From positions 558,001-622,000 of the forward strand of contig NC_017957.2 of assembly GCF_000264455.2 (NCBI RefSeq): DNA of 64,000 nucleotides, given 5' to 3'. Below are positions 53,542 through 61,192 of the stretch, in pieces (position 1 is the first letter of the stretch; the number at the start of each line of letters is the position of its first letter). Source of the stretch: Tistrella mobilis KA081020-065 (GTDB taxonomy: Bacteria > Pseudomonadota > Alphaproteobacteria > Tistrellales > Tistrellaceae). Under the pieces are notes generated by a model. It ran no database searches. It had not been told where the DNA came from and saw only the letters and a program-made list of their open reading frames with translations. Position numbers and translations under genes: made by a program.

Positions 53542-54348
53542 ATGTTTATAGTCCGCGATTTTATGCGCTCCCGGACGCTTCCTGACCTGCTGATTCTTGG
53601 TGCCCAGCGATCCGGCACAACTTGGCTGTATAATATACTTGCCTCGCATCCTGAGGTTGCCGTCGGCCAGGTCAAAGAGTCACAGGCTCTTACCTTGTTC
53701 TGGCCAGAGGCATATGATGTCTGGTCCCGCCTGCTGCCGCCACGCCGCGGCCACCACGACCGGCGGTTGCGGATCGATGCCAGCCCCTACATGCTCGCCC
53801 ATCCGCTTGCCCCGGTCCGAGCGGCACAGATTTTCCCCAAGCCGCCGAAGATGATCGTGCTCCTGCGTGATCCGGTCGTCCGCGCCTGGTCACATTACTG
53901 CCATGAATTGGCTGCCGGCCGCGAATTTCTGGGGTTTACGGAGGCGTTGCAGACGGAGGCGGAGCGGCTTTCAGGCGAGGCTGAACGCTTCGACCGGATC
54001 GTTCGTGGGCTTGAGCGAGACAGGCCGGATATGCCGCATCAATGCTGGTCCTATATCGAAAGAGGCCGCTACGCCCCCCAGCTGGATCGATGGCGCCGTC
54101 ATTTTCCGTCTGGATCTCTGCTGATCCTTCGATCGGAAGATCTGTTCAAAGCTCCAGGGCCCACCCTCGCCACGGTTGGCGCCTTTCTCGGTCTTGATGG
54201 GCTGTCACTTCCCACAAACGAACTCAAACGCAATGCCGGGCCCGTCCATCCGATGCCTGATGCAGCTCAAGCCCTGCTTCGACAACACCTGCCCGACGGC
54301 CCGGCATGGCATGATGCCTACAATAATATGATGACGCCCACTCCATGA
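53542..54348 (+). CDS. Sulfotransferase (heparan-sulfate-type fold)
   Basis: A 268-residue sulfotransferase with G-A-Q-R-S-G-T-T-W-L (20-29, the PAPS loop) and L-L-R-D-P-V-V-R-A-W-S-H-Y (107-119), the family's second PAPS element. It differs clearly from the other sulfotransferase, so the two are not recent duplicates. The first peptide gene starts 69 bases after its stop, on the same strand, so the two probably form one transcript. It may modify the peptide or a carrier-linked product; this is inferred from position. Confidence 0.9.
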   Translation: MFIVRDFMRSRTLPDLLILGAQRSGTTWLYNILASHPEVAVGQVKESQALTLFWPEAYDVWSRLLPPRRGHHDRRLRIDASPYMLAHPLAPVRAAQIFPKPPKMIVLLRDPVVRAWSHYCHELAAGREFLGFTEALQTEAERLSGEAERFDRIVRGLERDRPDMPHQCWSYIERGRYAPQLDRWRRHFPSGSLLILRSEDLFKAPGPTLATVGAFLGLDGLSLPTNELKRNAGPVHPMPDAAQALLRQHLPDGPAWHDAYNNMMTPTP

Positions 54349-54403
54349 TGGACAAGCCAAGATCGTTTATCTATCCTGGAGGAGATTACTCTATAACTTG
54401 CAC

Positions 54404-54409
54404 AGGAGG
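54404..54409 (+). promoter_or_regulatory. Strong ribosome-binding site AGGAGG for peptide gene
   Basis: AGGAGG followed by GCAACCAA leads directly to the ATG at 54418, an ideal spacing of eight bases. This is the main support for the start of the first small peptide and argues against the overlapping 70-codon frame at 54345. Confidence 0.7.
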
Positions 54410-54417
54410 GCAACCAA

Positions 54418-54576
54418 ATGACCGATCGGATTTCTCCGCCCGCGCACACGAATGCCGCGGACAACACCTCACAGGGCCAATCGGTCTGGGCGCGCCCGGT
54501 ATTGCGGCCCCTGATGATCGCCTCCGAGACGCTGACTGGCGTTGCTTATGGCAGTGATGGCAATTGTGGGTCTTGA
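54418..54576 (+). CDS. Putative RiPP (lasso-like) precursor peptide 1
   Basis: A 52-residue peptide. Residues 1-23 are a Ser/Ala/Asn-rich N-terminus. Residues 24-39 are W-A-R-P-V-L-R-P-L-M-I-A-S-E-T-L, nearly identical to residues 27-42 of the peptide at 55010. The last 13 residues, TGVAYGSDGNCGS, are different. Compared with lasso precursors, W-x-x-P-x-L fits the Y-x-x-P-x-L leader motif and Thr38 lies two residues before the presumed core. Asp at core position 8 could close a macrolactam and a C-terminal Ser ends the peptide. It begins 69 bases after a sulfotransferase gene. No maturation enzymes are visible, so the RiPP identity is a hypothesis. Confidence 0.7.
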   Translation: MTDRISPPAHTNAADNTSQGQSVWARPVLRPLMIASETLTGVAYGSDGNCGS

Positions 54577-54612
54577 TTGAAAAACTGACGCCATCACCCG
54601 CCGGACCTGTCT

Positions 54613-54744
54613 TCAGGCATCATGGGAGTGCCTGTGCGCAGGCAGGTGCGGCCGAGGATGTGCCCCCGACTCGTCCCACCTCTCCAGCACCAAAGCCGGT
54701 AATATGCGCCCGGGATGGGCATCGATCGGGATAGTCGGGTTCCT
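54613..54744 (-). pseudogene. Remnant of GT17 glycosyltransferase 3' end
   Basis: Read on the minus strand, this stretch gives I-D-A-H-P-G-R-I-L-P-A-L-V-L-E, matching I-D-R-H-F-G-R-V-L-P-L-L-L-P-A-L-A-L-E of the intact GT17 gene at 55219, and the nucleotides around 54684-54730 resemble 55310-55360. Homology ends at about 54744 and there is no conserved start. It lies after peptide gene 1 exactly as the intact GT17 lies after peptide gene 2, so it is the decayed copy from a tandem duplication. The rest of the 54577-55009 gap has no other clear gene. Confidence 0.65.
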
Positions 54745-55009
54745 GGCGCAATGGTCCGACCTCGTCGGCGTCTGGCTTCCGTAGGGCGCCGTAGCCCTGA
54801 ACTGCATTAGAGTTTCGCTTATTCCTTGCACATACAGGCACTAGCGGATGCCCCGGAGAATCCCTCCTCAGACCTCATGCAACATGAGAAGCAACGATAT
54901 TTCTGATTGAAACGATCACTGCTGTCGGCTTCCGCAGCCAGATGTTTGTGCAGTGCAGCGATATCCGTGATATGCTAATTACCTCTCGCTCATTGATCGG
55001 ACTCTCGAC

Positions 55010-55183
55010 ATGAAAAGCTACATCTCATCCACCTCGCATCATCAGTCGGTTGGTGGTCATGGGCATGAGGACGGGGCGCAGCCCAGCTGGTCACGGCCGG
55101 TTCTGCGACCGCTGGCGATCGCCTCGGATACGCTGAACAACTACTCGAACTCAGGCGGTGACGGTATCGGCTGCGTGTCGTAA
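55010..55183 (+). CDS. Putative RiPP (lasso-like) precursor peptide 2
   Basis: A 57-residue peptide. The leader block W-S-R-P-V-L-R-P-L-A-I-A-S-D-T-L (27-42) differs from that of peptide 1 at three of 16 positions. The N-terminal 26 residues (His/Gly-rich) and the last 15, NNYSNSGGDGIGCVS, are unrelated to peptide 1, which is the usual leader-conserved, core-variable layout. Asp is at core position 9, and Cys and Ser are near the end as in peptide 1. No good ribosome site precedes the ATG, so the start is less certain. It faces the GT17 gene with 35 bases between stops. Confidence 0.65.
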   Translation: MKSYISSTSHHQSVGGHGHEDGAQPSWSRPVLRPLAIASDTLNNYSNSGGDGIGCVS

Positions 55184-55218
55184 CTGCCGCGACCGGGCCT
55201 GCTGTTCAGGCCTGGCCC

Positions 55219-56343
55219 TCAGACGTGATGTGACTGCCCGATCGGCGCTGCCCCCGCCGCATCGCGGCGGTGCATGATCAGCCGCCGGACCCGCCGCGCC
55301 ACCGCTTCCAGCGCCAGAGCCGGCAACAGAAGCGGTAGCACGCGCCCGAAATGGCGATCGATCCGGGCAATCCGTGCATCGGGCTGCCGGCTGGTCGATC
55401 GCCGGGCAGCGTGGTTGCGCAGGATGCCCCGCGCCAGCCGGCCGCGGCCAACCGCCGGTTCCACCGGCGCCCCCGCCTCGGCCAGGCGGGTCATCAGCCG
55501 GCCGATATCCGCCGGCACCGGCCCCTTCGGCACCTCGGCATACCACCAGCCCTTGTGATGCATGCCATGGGTGCGGCAGCGCTCCAGATGGTGCGGATCG
55601 GTGGTACGGTTTGTGGCCAGATCGGCATGGGCGAACCGGCGGAATTTCCAGGCCGGACGCGCCGACGGATCGACATACGAGAAATGCCGGCCGGCGCCCG
55701 GAATGACCGGCGCGGCATGCAGCCCCCTGCGCAGGGCCTGCATCGATCGCGGCGGCAGGCCGCGGGCCGGATCGCCCAGAATATCCATCACCCGCACGAC
55801 CACGCCCGGTGCACAGAACCACATCGGGTCCAGCGCCTCCCAACGCCCGGGCTTCAGCCGCGGCAGCGCCGTCGCAAAGGGCAGCGTCGGATCGGCACAG
55901 CAGGGCGAACGCGGCCCCAGGCGCAGCGGATGCTCGTAATGGCGGGTCATGCCCAGCCGCATCGGCCGCTCCAGCCCGTCGCGTTTCAGCCGGCGCAGCA
56001 CCGCCGGATCGGGGATCTCGTCCACATCCAGGATCAGCACCAGATCGTCGGGACGCGCATCCTGCAGCGCAAAAACCGCCGCATTGCGCTGAAAGGCCTC
56101 GCGATCCCAACCCGAACTGTCGGCCGGCCCCAGCCGGGGCAAGCCGACATGGCGGATGCGGGCGGCCAGATCCGGCCGCGTGGCCCGCGCTTCCGCCCAG
56201 GCGAGCGGTTTGGATGCCCCCTGCATGGTCTGAGCCCCTTCGACCAGAATATGCTGGTCGACCACGCCATCGAGTTCCGCGATGCGATGCGCCAGCATGA
56301 CGAATTCGCCGTCGAACAGGAAGCAGTCATAGATGCGGCGCAT
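55219..56343 (-). CDS. GT17-family glycosyltransferase
   Basis: A 374-residue protein with the GT17 opening Y-D-C-F-L-F-D-G-E-F, then H-I-L-V-E-G-A and L-I-L-D-V-D-E-I-P-D, the D-x-D metal/sugar-nucleotide site. The family includes beta-1,4-N-acetylglucosaminyltransferase-like enzymes. The C-terminal 90 residues are Arg/Ala-rich. It would add a sugar to a glycan or possibly to the adjacent peptide product. It is convergent with peptide gene 2, and a remnant of the same 3' end lies beside peptide gene 1. Acceptor unknown. Confidence 0.82.
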   Translation of the reverse strand: MRRIYDCFLFDGEFVMLAHRIAELDGVVDQHILVEGAQTMQGASKPLAWAEARATRPDLAARIRHVGLPRLGPADSSGWDREAFQRNAAVFALQDARPDDLVLILDVDEIPDPAVLRRLKRDGLERPMRLGMTRHYEHPLRLGPRSPCCADPTLPFATALPRLKPGRWEALDPMWFCAPGVVVRVMDILGDPARGLPPRSMQALRRGLHAAPVIPGAGRHFSYVDPSARPAWKFRRFAHADLATNRTTDPHHLERCRTHGMHHKGWWYAEVPKGPVPADIGRLMTRLAEAGAPVEPAVGRGRLARGILRNHAARRSTSRQPDARIARIDRHFGRVLPLLLPALALEAVARRVRRLIMHRRDAAGAAPIGQSHHV

Positions 56344-56420
56344 CGGCCATCCTTCGGAACACGGCAGGGCCGGCCCGTCATCCGGGCCGACCCATTCTTA
56401 GCCGATGATCCGGCGGGTGA

Positions 56421-57773
56421 TCAATGCGCCAGCGTCGGTGCCGCTGCCGGAGCGCCTGCATGGCCATGCCGGCGCAGTGCGAAGACGGCAGCCGAGGCGA
56501 GCAGGGCCGGCACCACGGCGGCCATCACCACCCATTCGGTGCTCCAGCCCGCGCCGATCAGCAGGCCGCCGGCCACCGGGCCGATGATCGAGCCGATCCG
56601 GCCGACCCCCAGCGCCCAGCCGACACCGGTGGAGCGGATCGCAGTCGGGTAGACGCCGGCCGTCAGCGCATTCATGCCGATCTGCGCGCCGACCACGCCA
56701 TAGCCCGCCAGGAAGGTGGCCGGCATCAGGATCCAGAGATCCGAGGCACCGAGTGCCACCAGCGCGATGAAGCCGGCCGAGGCGGCATAGGCCGAACCCA
56801 GCACCAGATGCGGGTTCAGCCGGTCGATCATCCGACCAAGGGTGATGGCGCCGACCACGCCGCCGAAATTCAGGATCGCGGTCGACAGAATGGCGATCTG
56901 GAGCGGCAGCCCGGCGCCGCGCAGCAGCGAAGGCAGCCAGTTCACCAGGAAATACATCACCAGCAGGTTCATGAAGAAGGCGACCCAGAGCAGCAGGGTC
57001 ACCCGGGCGCGACCGTCTTCGAACAGCTTGCGGACCGGAAAGCCCATGGCCTTCGGCTCGTTCAGCACATAGCTCCGGGGGCCGCCGGCCGCGATCGCGG
57101 GGTCGAGCCGGCGCATGATCCGGTCGATCTTTTCGGCCGGCGCCCCGCGCGCAACCAGATAGCGCACCGATTCCGGCAGCATCACGATCAGCAGCACCAG
57201 CACCACCAGCGGCGCGATGCCGCCCAGGATGAACACCGAATGCCAGCCGAAGGCGGCGATCATCGGCGCCGAGAGCACGCCGCCGATGGTGGAGCCCAGC
57301 GGAAAGCCGCAGAACATCACCGTCACCAGCGTGGCGCGCAGCCGCGCCGGGGCATATTCCGAGGTCAGCGCGATGATGTTGGGCATCGCCCCGCCCAGGC
57401 CCAGACCGGTCAGGAAGCGATAGAGCAGCAGCTCGTTCATCGTGCCGGCCCAGGCAGTGATCAGCGAGAACACGCCGAAAATCGCCATCGAGACCAGGAT
57501 CACGCTCTTGCGCCCGAAGCGGTCGGCCGCAGGGCTGAGTACGAAGGCGCCGACGGTCAGACCGGCGAGGCCGGCGCCGAAGATCGGCCCGAAACTGGCC
57601 ATGCTCATCTGCCAGTCTTCGGCGATGACCGGTGCGACATAGGCGATCGCCTGGGTGTCGAAACCGTCGAGTAGTGCGATTAGCGCACAAAGTGCCGTGA
57701 TTGCGAACTGGAACCTGCCGAACCGCGCGCGTTCGATCACTGCGGTCACGTCTATGGTCTCTGGCCGGGACAT
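56421..57773 (-). CDS. AAHS-family aromatic acid MFS transporter
   Basis: A 450-residue 12-helix transporter. The motif L-L-D-G-F-D-T-Q-A-I-A-Y-V-A-P-V-I in helix 1 is the AAHS (aromatic acid:H+ symporter) signature shared with PcaK/BenK-type proteins, and D-R-F-G-R-K follows helix 2. It would bring an aromatic acid such as salicylate or gentisate into the cell. It lies 113 bases after the gentisate dioxygenase gene on the same strand, in the operon that begins at 61016. GGAGGAGGGGG precedes the ATG. Confidence 0.92.
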   Translation of the reverse strand: MSRPETIDVTAVIERARFGRFQFAITALCALIALLDGFDTQAIAYVAPVIAEDWQMSMASFGPIFGAGLAGLTVGAFVLSPAADRFGRKSVILVSMAIFGVFSLITAWAGTMNELLLYRFLTGLGLGGAMPNIIALTSEYAPARLRATLVTVMFCGFPLGSTIGGVLSAPMIAAFGWHSVFILGGIAPLVVLVLLIVMLPESVRYLVARGAPAEKIDRIMRRLDPAIAAGGPRSYVLNEPKAMGFPVRKLFEDGRARVTLLLWVAFFMNLLVMYFLVNWLPSLLRGAGLPLQIAILSTAILNFGGVVGAITLGRMIDRLNPHLVLGSAYAASAGFIALVALGASDLWILMPATFLAGYGVVGAQIGMNALTAGVYPTAIRSTGVGWALGVGRIGSIIGPVAGGLLIGAGWSTEWVVMAAVVPALLASAAVFALRRHGHAGAPAAAPTLAH

Positions 57774-57886
57774 AGCCCCCTCCTCCCATGTCTACCCACG
57801 TCTTCTGTCATATCGCCCGATTCCGCGGCGCCCTGGCCGGCGCCGCGCCCGGATCTTCGCCGTCAATCTCATCTTCGCCTTTGATG

Positions 57887-58945
57887 TCAGGCGTTTGTGA
57901 CCGCCTCGCGGTAAAGGCCGAGCTTTTCCTGCGCGGCCCGGTCGGAGTAGCCGAACAGCACCAGCCGGCTGTCCGCCCTGATCGTCACCTCGCGCCAGGA
58001 CGGCACGACCAGCAGGTCGCGTTCCGCCAGCGTGAAGACCTCGTCGCCTACCTTCGCCTCGCCCCTTCCTTCGACCACCACATAGATCGTGCCGTCGGAC
58101 GACCGCCGCGGCCTGGTCTCGAACCCCGCCGGCAGCAGCCGGACATGGGCGGCGATGGTCGGCATCACCGGCCCGCCGGTGGCGGGGTTCAGGAATTCGA
58201 GCGCATGGCCCAGCACCGGATCCGGCGCCTCGGCCGCCGCCAGATCGGCGAGCGCCGCCGACCACTCGGCATAAGGGTAGTGAAACAGCGGCTGTGCCGC
58301 CGGCCGGCGATCGGCGGTGCTGCCGCGCAGCGGCCGAAGATTGCGGCCATAGCGGCGCGTGCTGTCGCCCGGCGCCACGGTCTCGGGATGTTCCGCAGCC
58401 TCCAGCCGCTCCGCGAAACTGGCGTCGAAATGGCGCACGGTCGGGATGTCGAGCCCGTCCAGCCAGATCATCGGCTGGCCGGAATGATTGCCGTGGTCAT
58501 GCCACTGCCAGTTCGGCGTCAGCACCAGATCGAAGGGCCGCATCACCGCCTTTTCGCCATCGACCGCGGTATAGGCGCCATCGCCTTCCATCACGAAACG
58601 CAGCGCCGACTGGCTGTGGCGATGACAGGGCGCCACCTCCCCCGGCAGGATCAGCTGCAACCCGGCATACAGGCTGGGGGTGATGCCGGACGATCCCGGC
58701 AGGCCCGGATTCTCCAGGATCAGCACCCGGCGTTCGGCCTGTTCGGCGCTGATCAGATCCCCCGCCCGCAACAGATGATCGCGGGCCGAGGCATAATCCC
58801 ACTTCCACGCCTGCGCGGGTGAGCGCGGCGTGGGCGTCACCAGCGCCGACAGCACTTCCCACAAGGGATACAGGCTCTTGGGCCGCATCTCCTCGTAAAG
58901 CCGGTCCAGCTGGGCGCGGGCGTCATTGGGCAGGGGAGCGGTCAT
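57887..58945 (-). CDS. nagI: Gentisate 1,2-dioxygenase
   Basis: A 352-residue bicupin dioxygenase. It has P-C-H-R-H-S-Q-S-A-L-R-F-V-M-E-G with His108 and His110, then W-Q-W-H-D-H-G-N with His149, which are the Fe(II)-ligand and active-site residues of gentisate dioxygenases. It opens the gentisate ring between C1 and C2 to give maleylpyruvate. It lies four bases after the oxygenase ferredoxin gene, so gentisate made by the upstream hydroxylase is its expected substrate. Symbol follows the Ralstonia nag naming. Confidence 0.93.
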   Translation of the reverse strand: MTAPLPNDARAQLDRLYEEMRPKSLYPLWEVLSALVTPTPRSPAQAWKWDYASARDHLLRAGDLISAEQAERRVLILENPGLPGSSGITPSLYAGLQLILPGEVAPCHRHSQSALRFVMEGDGAYTAVDGEKAVMRPFDLVLTPNWQWHDHGNHSGQPMIWLDGLDIPTVRHFDASFAERLEAAEHPETVAPGDSTRRYGRNLRPLRGSTADRRPAAQPLFHYPYAEWSAALADLAAAEAPDPVLGHALEFLNPATGGPVMPTIAAHVRLLPAGFETRPRRSSDGTIYVVVEGRGEAKVGDEVFTLAERDLLVVPSWREVTIRADSRLVLFGYSDRAAQEKLGLYREAVTNA

Positions 58946-58949
58946 CGGA

Positions 58950-59264
58950 TCAGCCCTCCTCGACCATCACATGCAGCACGCCGTCTTCCACCCGCACCGG
59001 ATAGGTGCGGATGGCTTCGGTGCAGGGGGCGCCACACGGCGCGCCCGTGCGCACATCGAACAATCCCTGATGCAGCGGACATTCGATCATGTGCCCGTCC
59101 AGATAGCCGTCGGACAGGAAGGCGCGGCCATGGGTGCAGAGATCGTCGGTGGCGAAGAATTCACCCTCGACCTCGTAGAAGGCGATGCGGCGCCCGGCCG
59201 CTTCGGCGCAGGCCACGCCCTCATCGGCGAGACGCGCGGTCTCGATGGTCTTGATCCAGCTCAT
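58950..59264 (-). CDS. nagAb: Rieske ferredoxin of salicylate 5-hydroxylase
   Basis: A 104-residue ferredoxin with the [2Fe-2S] ligands Cys43-x-His45 and Cys62-x2-His65 (C-T-H-G-R-A and C-P-L-H-Q-G). It carries electrons from the reductase to the oxygenase alpha subunit. AAGGACGAGCCAGA precedes the ATG, and the gene lies 16 bases after the beta subunit. Assignment to salicylate 5-hydroxylase is based on the four-part operon with gentisate dioxygenase and not on the ferredoxin sequence itself. Confidence 0.88.
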   Translation of the reverse strand: MSWIKTIETARLADEGVACAEAAGRRIAFYEVEGEFFATDDLCTHGRAFLSDGYLDGHMIECPLHQGLFDVRTGAPCGAPCTEAIRTYPVRVEDGVLHVMVEEG

Positions 59265-59280
59265 TCTGGCTCGTCCTTGC

Positions 59281-59775
59281 TTACGCCGGATAAATCAGGC
59301 TGTTCGGGATCATCTCGCTGTCGATCACCACGATCCGCTCGGCGAAGTACAGCCGGCCGTCCTCCTCGACGATCCGGTCGTGGCAGACCGCCGAAAGGAC
59401 GATTTCCGACTGTCTGTCGATCAGCGTCTGCACGATCAGCAGATTGTGGCGGGTGCGGATGCCCTCGGGCCCGGCGCTGATCCGGAGCGGCCCGGGGAAG
59501 CGGCGGTAATAGCGCGGCGCATACATCTGGGTGGTGGTCAGCCCTGTCACCCGGTCCTGCAGCATACCGCGGCTTTCCGCCTGCATGGTCGACAGCGTGT
59601 AGCCCCGCTCGAAATTCTCCCGCGGGATCACCCGGTAGAGGCAATCGGCCATGAAGAAGTCGGGCCAGTCCGTCAGCCGCACATCGTCCAGCGTGTCGTA
59701 ATAGGCGTCGTAGAGGTCGCGGACCCGGCCGCGCAGGGCGATATCGGTCTCAGCAGTCCTGATCATCGCGGTCAC
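59281..59775 (-). CDS. nagH: Aromatic-ring hydroxylase beta (small) subunit
   Basis: A 164-residue protein of the ring-hydroxylating oxygenase beta family, with [21 protein letters not shown] and [13 protein letters not shown]. It pairs with the alpha subunit in the hexamer. Its GTG start at 59775 overlaps the alpha stop (GTGA), so translation is coupled; an ATG at 59766 is the alternative start. Context marks it as the small subunit of salicylate 5-hydroxylase. Confidence 0.87.
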   Translation of the reverse strand: MTAMIRTAETDIALRGRVRDLYDAYYDTLDDVRLTDWPDFFMADCLYRVIPRENFERGYTLSTMQAESRGMLQDRVTGLTTTQMYAPRYYRRFPGPLRISAGPEGIRTRHNLLIVQTLIDRQSEIVLSAVCHDRIVEEDGRLYFAERIVVIDSEMIPNSLIYPA

Positions 59776-61016
59776 AGCCCCATCACCTCCCGCCAGTAGC
59801 GATACATCGACCGGATCGCGGTTTCGGTGACCATGTAATCGGTCGGCGCAATCTCGCGGCCGCCCATCATCACCAGCGCCTCTTCCATGTCCGAGGGCGT
59901 GAAGCCCTGCTGGCTCATCTCGATGATCTCGCCGTCATCGGCCGAGACGAAGCCGGCCGGGCCGAACAGATTGGCCTGGCGCGTGCGGCGCAGCTTCATT
60001 TCCGGCGTATCGTCGGCATAGCACCAATGGGTCCAGTGGAAATCGAACCCGGCCGGCCCCTTGGGCACGATCTGGCGCGAGGTCAGCGAATTGACCTGCT
60101 GCTGCAGGATCACGCTCGGGAAGACGGTGATCATGCCGACCGTGTCCTCGCCCGGGAATTCCTTCACGACATCCAGGATGCGCGGATCGGCCAGTTTCAG
60201 ATCGCCCTGGAAATTGCGCAGATCCGCGGTGACGTCGTTCACCTCCTGCTCGCCCTTGCGGCTGATCAGGATGCCGTGACGGCCGGTCTCGTCGATATCG
60301 ACCGCGGATTTCTGATCGGCGCGGAACAGGCCGAAGGTGACGAAGAATACATGCAGCAGACCCGCATGGTACGGGTCCTTGATGTTTTCCATCATCAGCT
60401 TCCAGTTCGCCGGAATGTGCTGGCGGTTATAGCCCAGCACCTCCAGCTTCCGGCCGTCATAGACCCGGGTGTAATGGGCCCAGAACTTCTCGCCCAGATA
60501 CTCCCGGAAGGGCGGGGTGTCGTCGGAAAAGGTCGCCCAGACCACGCCGTTCACCACTTCGACGCGCAGCCGGTTCAGGCCGTGATTGCCGGGGTCGAAA
60601 TCCCGCGGCATGCCGCCCTGGCGCTTCACGCCGCGGCGGAAGGGCACGCCGATCAGATTGCCCCTCAGGTCATAGGCCCATTGGTGATAGGGGCAGAGCA
60701 GATCCTTGGTATGGCCCTGGCGCGCCTGGCAGAACTTTACGCCGCGATGCGCACAACGGTTCTCCACCACGCTGATCTCGTCTTCGGCAGAGCGCACCAC
60801 GATCACCGGGCGTTCGCCCAGCGTGGTGGTCTTGAAATCGCCGACATCGGGGATCTCGCATTCCAGCGCGCAATAGAGCCAGTGCGGCCCGTACCAGATG
60901 CGCTGAAGCTCCCGCTGATAGACGTCCTGATCGGTATAGACCCAGTACGGCACCTTGCCGGCATCGCCGGTGTCCCACACGCGGCCGTTCCGGGCGCAAG
61001 CGTTGGTCTCCGCCAT
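59772..61016 (-). CDS. nagG: Rieske oxygenase alpha (large) subunit, probable salicylate 5-hydroxylase
   Basis: A 414-residue oxygenase. The Rieske cluster ligands are Cys88-x-His90 (N-R-C-A-H-R-G) and Cys108-x2-His111 (L-L-C-P-Y-H-Q-W). The mononuclear iron site is in E-N-I-K-D-P-Y-H-A-G-L-L-H, with the expected His-Asp pattern. It would hydroxylate salicylate at C5 to give gentisate. AGGGAGGCGGGA leads into the ATG at 61016. A close relative, 2-aminobenzoate- or other hydroxybenzoate hydroxylases, cannot be excluded, but the gentisate dioxygenase next door supports salicylate. Confidence 0.9.
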   Translation of the reverse strand: MAETNACARNGRVWDTGDAGKVPYWVYTDQDVYQRELQRIWYGPHWLYCALECEIPDVGDFKTTTLGERPVIVVRSAEDEISVVENRCAHRGVKFCQARQGHTKDLLCPYHQWAYDLRGNLIGVPFRRGVKRQGGMPRDFDPGNHGLNRLRVEVVNGVVWATFSDDTPPFREYLGEKFWAHYTRVYDGRKLEVLGYNRQHIPANWKLMMENIKDPYHAGLLHVFFVTFGLFRADQKSAVDIDETGRHGILISRKGEQEVNDVTADLRNFQGDLKLADPRILDVVKEFPGEDTVGMITVFPSVILQQQVNSLTSRQIVPKGPAGFDFHWTHWCYADDTPEMKLRRTRQANLFGPAGFVSADDGEIIEMSQQGFTPSDMEEALVMMGGREIAPTDYMVTETAIRSMYRYWREVMGL

Positions 61017-61067
61017 TCCCGCCTCCCTTGGGCGGCGCCCCCTCGTCCCGGGTTGCCGCCTGTTGTA

Positions 61068-61101
61068 TTGCATATCGTGTGAGACTTAGTATGATATGCA
61101 A
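61068..61101. promoter_or_regulatory. Perfect 9-base-arm inverted repeat in divergent promoter
   Basis: TTGCATATC (61068-61076) and GATATGCAA (61093-61101) form a 34-base dyad with 16 bases between arms. It lies between the oxygenase operon and the reductase gene. The right half, TTAGTATGATATGC, resembles the element before the MaoC gene at 3216. It is a strong operator candidate, possibly for the IclR regulator at 62400. Confidence 0.65.
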
Positions 61102-61192
61102 CAACGCGACGTCAAGACGGTTCGTCGAAAATGGAATGCCGGCCATGCCGGATCGTCATGAACCGGCACCGTCCTTCAGGGAGTTGAATGGA

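Noticed and set aside
54345-54557. A 70-codon open frame overlapping the first peptide gene
   Set aside because: It has no good ribosome site, its sequence has no conserved counterpart near peptide 2, and the peptide frame has an ideal AGGAGG and a paralogue.
50847-56343. A complete lasso peptide cluster
   Set aside because: No asparagine-synthetase-like cyclase, transglutaminase-like protease or RRE protein is encoded here, so I call the peptides only lasso-like.
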